A DNA stretch of 5,029 bases from CAG-390 sp964590755 (GTDB lineage Bacteria; Bacillota; Clostridia; Oscillospirales; CAG-272). This document shows positions 4,974 through 5,029 of the stretch, piece after piece. Under the pieces are notes generated by a model. The model was not told where the DNA came from. It ran no database searches and worked only from the letters and a program-made list of their open reading frames with translations. How positions within the stretch are numbered: position 1 is the stretch's first letter; each line of letters begins with the position of its first letter. The DNA lies in contig CAZPYK010000101.1 in NCBI GenBank assembly GCA_964590755.1, positions 1 to 5,029 of the forward strand, written 5' to 3'. The position numbers were made by a program, and so were the translations under genes.

Positions 4974-5029
4974 AAAAATCTTGCTATCTATCCGTCAACA
5001 CCGTAGGGGCGAACTGCGTTCGCCCGCAA
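4974..5029 (+). repeat. S + C composite, copy 3 (cut by window end)
   Basis: All 56 bases are identical to 4740-4795, 234 bases upstream, so two consecutive S-C units stand in tandem after gyrB. The window ends just after the first nested hairpin of C (5007-5025). Confidence 0.9.

Larger units (their letters stand above)
4699..5029. repeat. Repeat mosaic downstream of gyrB
   Basis: After about 35 unique bases the spacer again becomes modular: S (4737-4772), C (4769-4832), a GCGAACATGGTGCG block (4841-4873), S (4888-4925), D (4922-4965), S (4971-5006) and a second C cut off by the window end. No gene or convincing terminator is seen. A T7 run at 4709-4715 has no GC-rich hairpin before it. Confidence 0.9.

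Noticed and set aside
1..5029. CRISPR array
   Set aside because: Repeats are of several types, irregularly spaced, and separated by other repeats instead of uniform unique spacers; no cas gene.
1..5029. Replication origin with DnaA boxes
   Set aside because: Gene order is origin-proximal, but I found no TTATNCACA-type boxes; the CTATCCGTCA string in module S only loosely resembles one.

Overview
The window carries three complete genes on the + strand, recF, a remB/yaaB-type gene and gyrB. Every spacer around them, except the 13-base recF-remB junction, is packed with short interspersed repeats. The order recF-remB-gyrB is the replication-origin-proximal arrangement of Firmicutes (in Bacillus subtilis dnaA-dnaN-yaaA-recF-yaaB/remB-gyrB-gyrA). 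GyrB is the short type without the long C-terminal insert of proteobacteria. Coding sequence is moderately GC-rich, yet uses many ATA and AGA codons. Together this suggests an uncultured, probably gut-type member of the Clostridia (Oscillospirales/Christensenellales-like). The placement below Firmicutes is inference.

Layout. 1-345 is a non-coding repeat mosaic, followed by about 50 bases of unique leader. 397-1524 is recF. 1538-1807 is remB, 13 bases after recF, with its ribosome binding site touching the recF stop, so the two are probably co-transcribed and translationally coupled. 1808-2649 is an 842-base spacer: repeat mosaic from about 1826 to 2530, then about 110 bases of unique sequence with a candidate gyrB promoter. 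2650-4698 is gyrB (an alternative start lies at 2632). 4699-5029 is about 35 unique bases and then mosaic again, running off the window edge. gyrA, which often follows gyrB directly, does not begin within the 331 bases seen.

Function. RecF is the SMC/ABC-like ATPase that helps load RecA at single-strand gaps. RemB is a small homologue of the Bacillus matrix regulator. GyrB is the ATPase/TOPRIM subunit of DNA gyrase. The repeats split this normally compact cluster into a recF-remB unit and a gyrB unit.

The most notable content is the repeat system. At least five module types recur: a roughly 92-base module (A), a roughly 91-base module (B), a 64-base double-hairpin palindrome (C), a 44-46-base module (D), and a roughly 35-base module (S) that occurs about ten times between the others. 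The few differences between copies mostly fall in hairpin loops or are paired changes that keep a stem intact, which suggests that folded structure is conserved. No transposase, CRISPR array or RNA gene was found. Similar repeats are, from memory, common in gut Clostridia, so novelty is not claimed without a database search.
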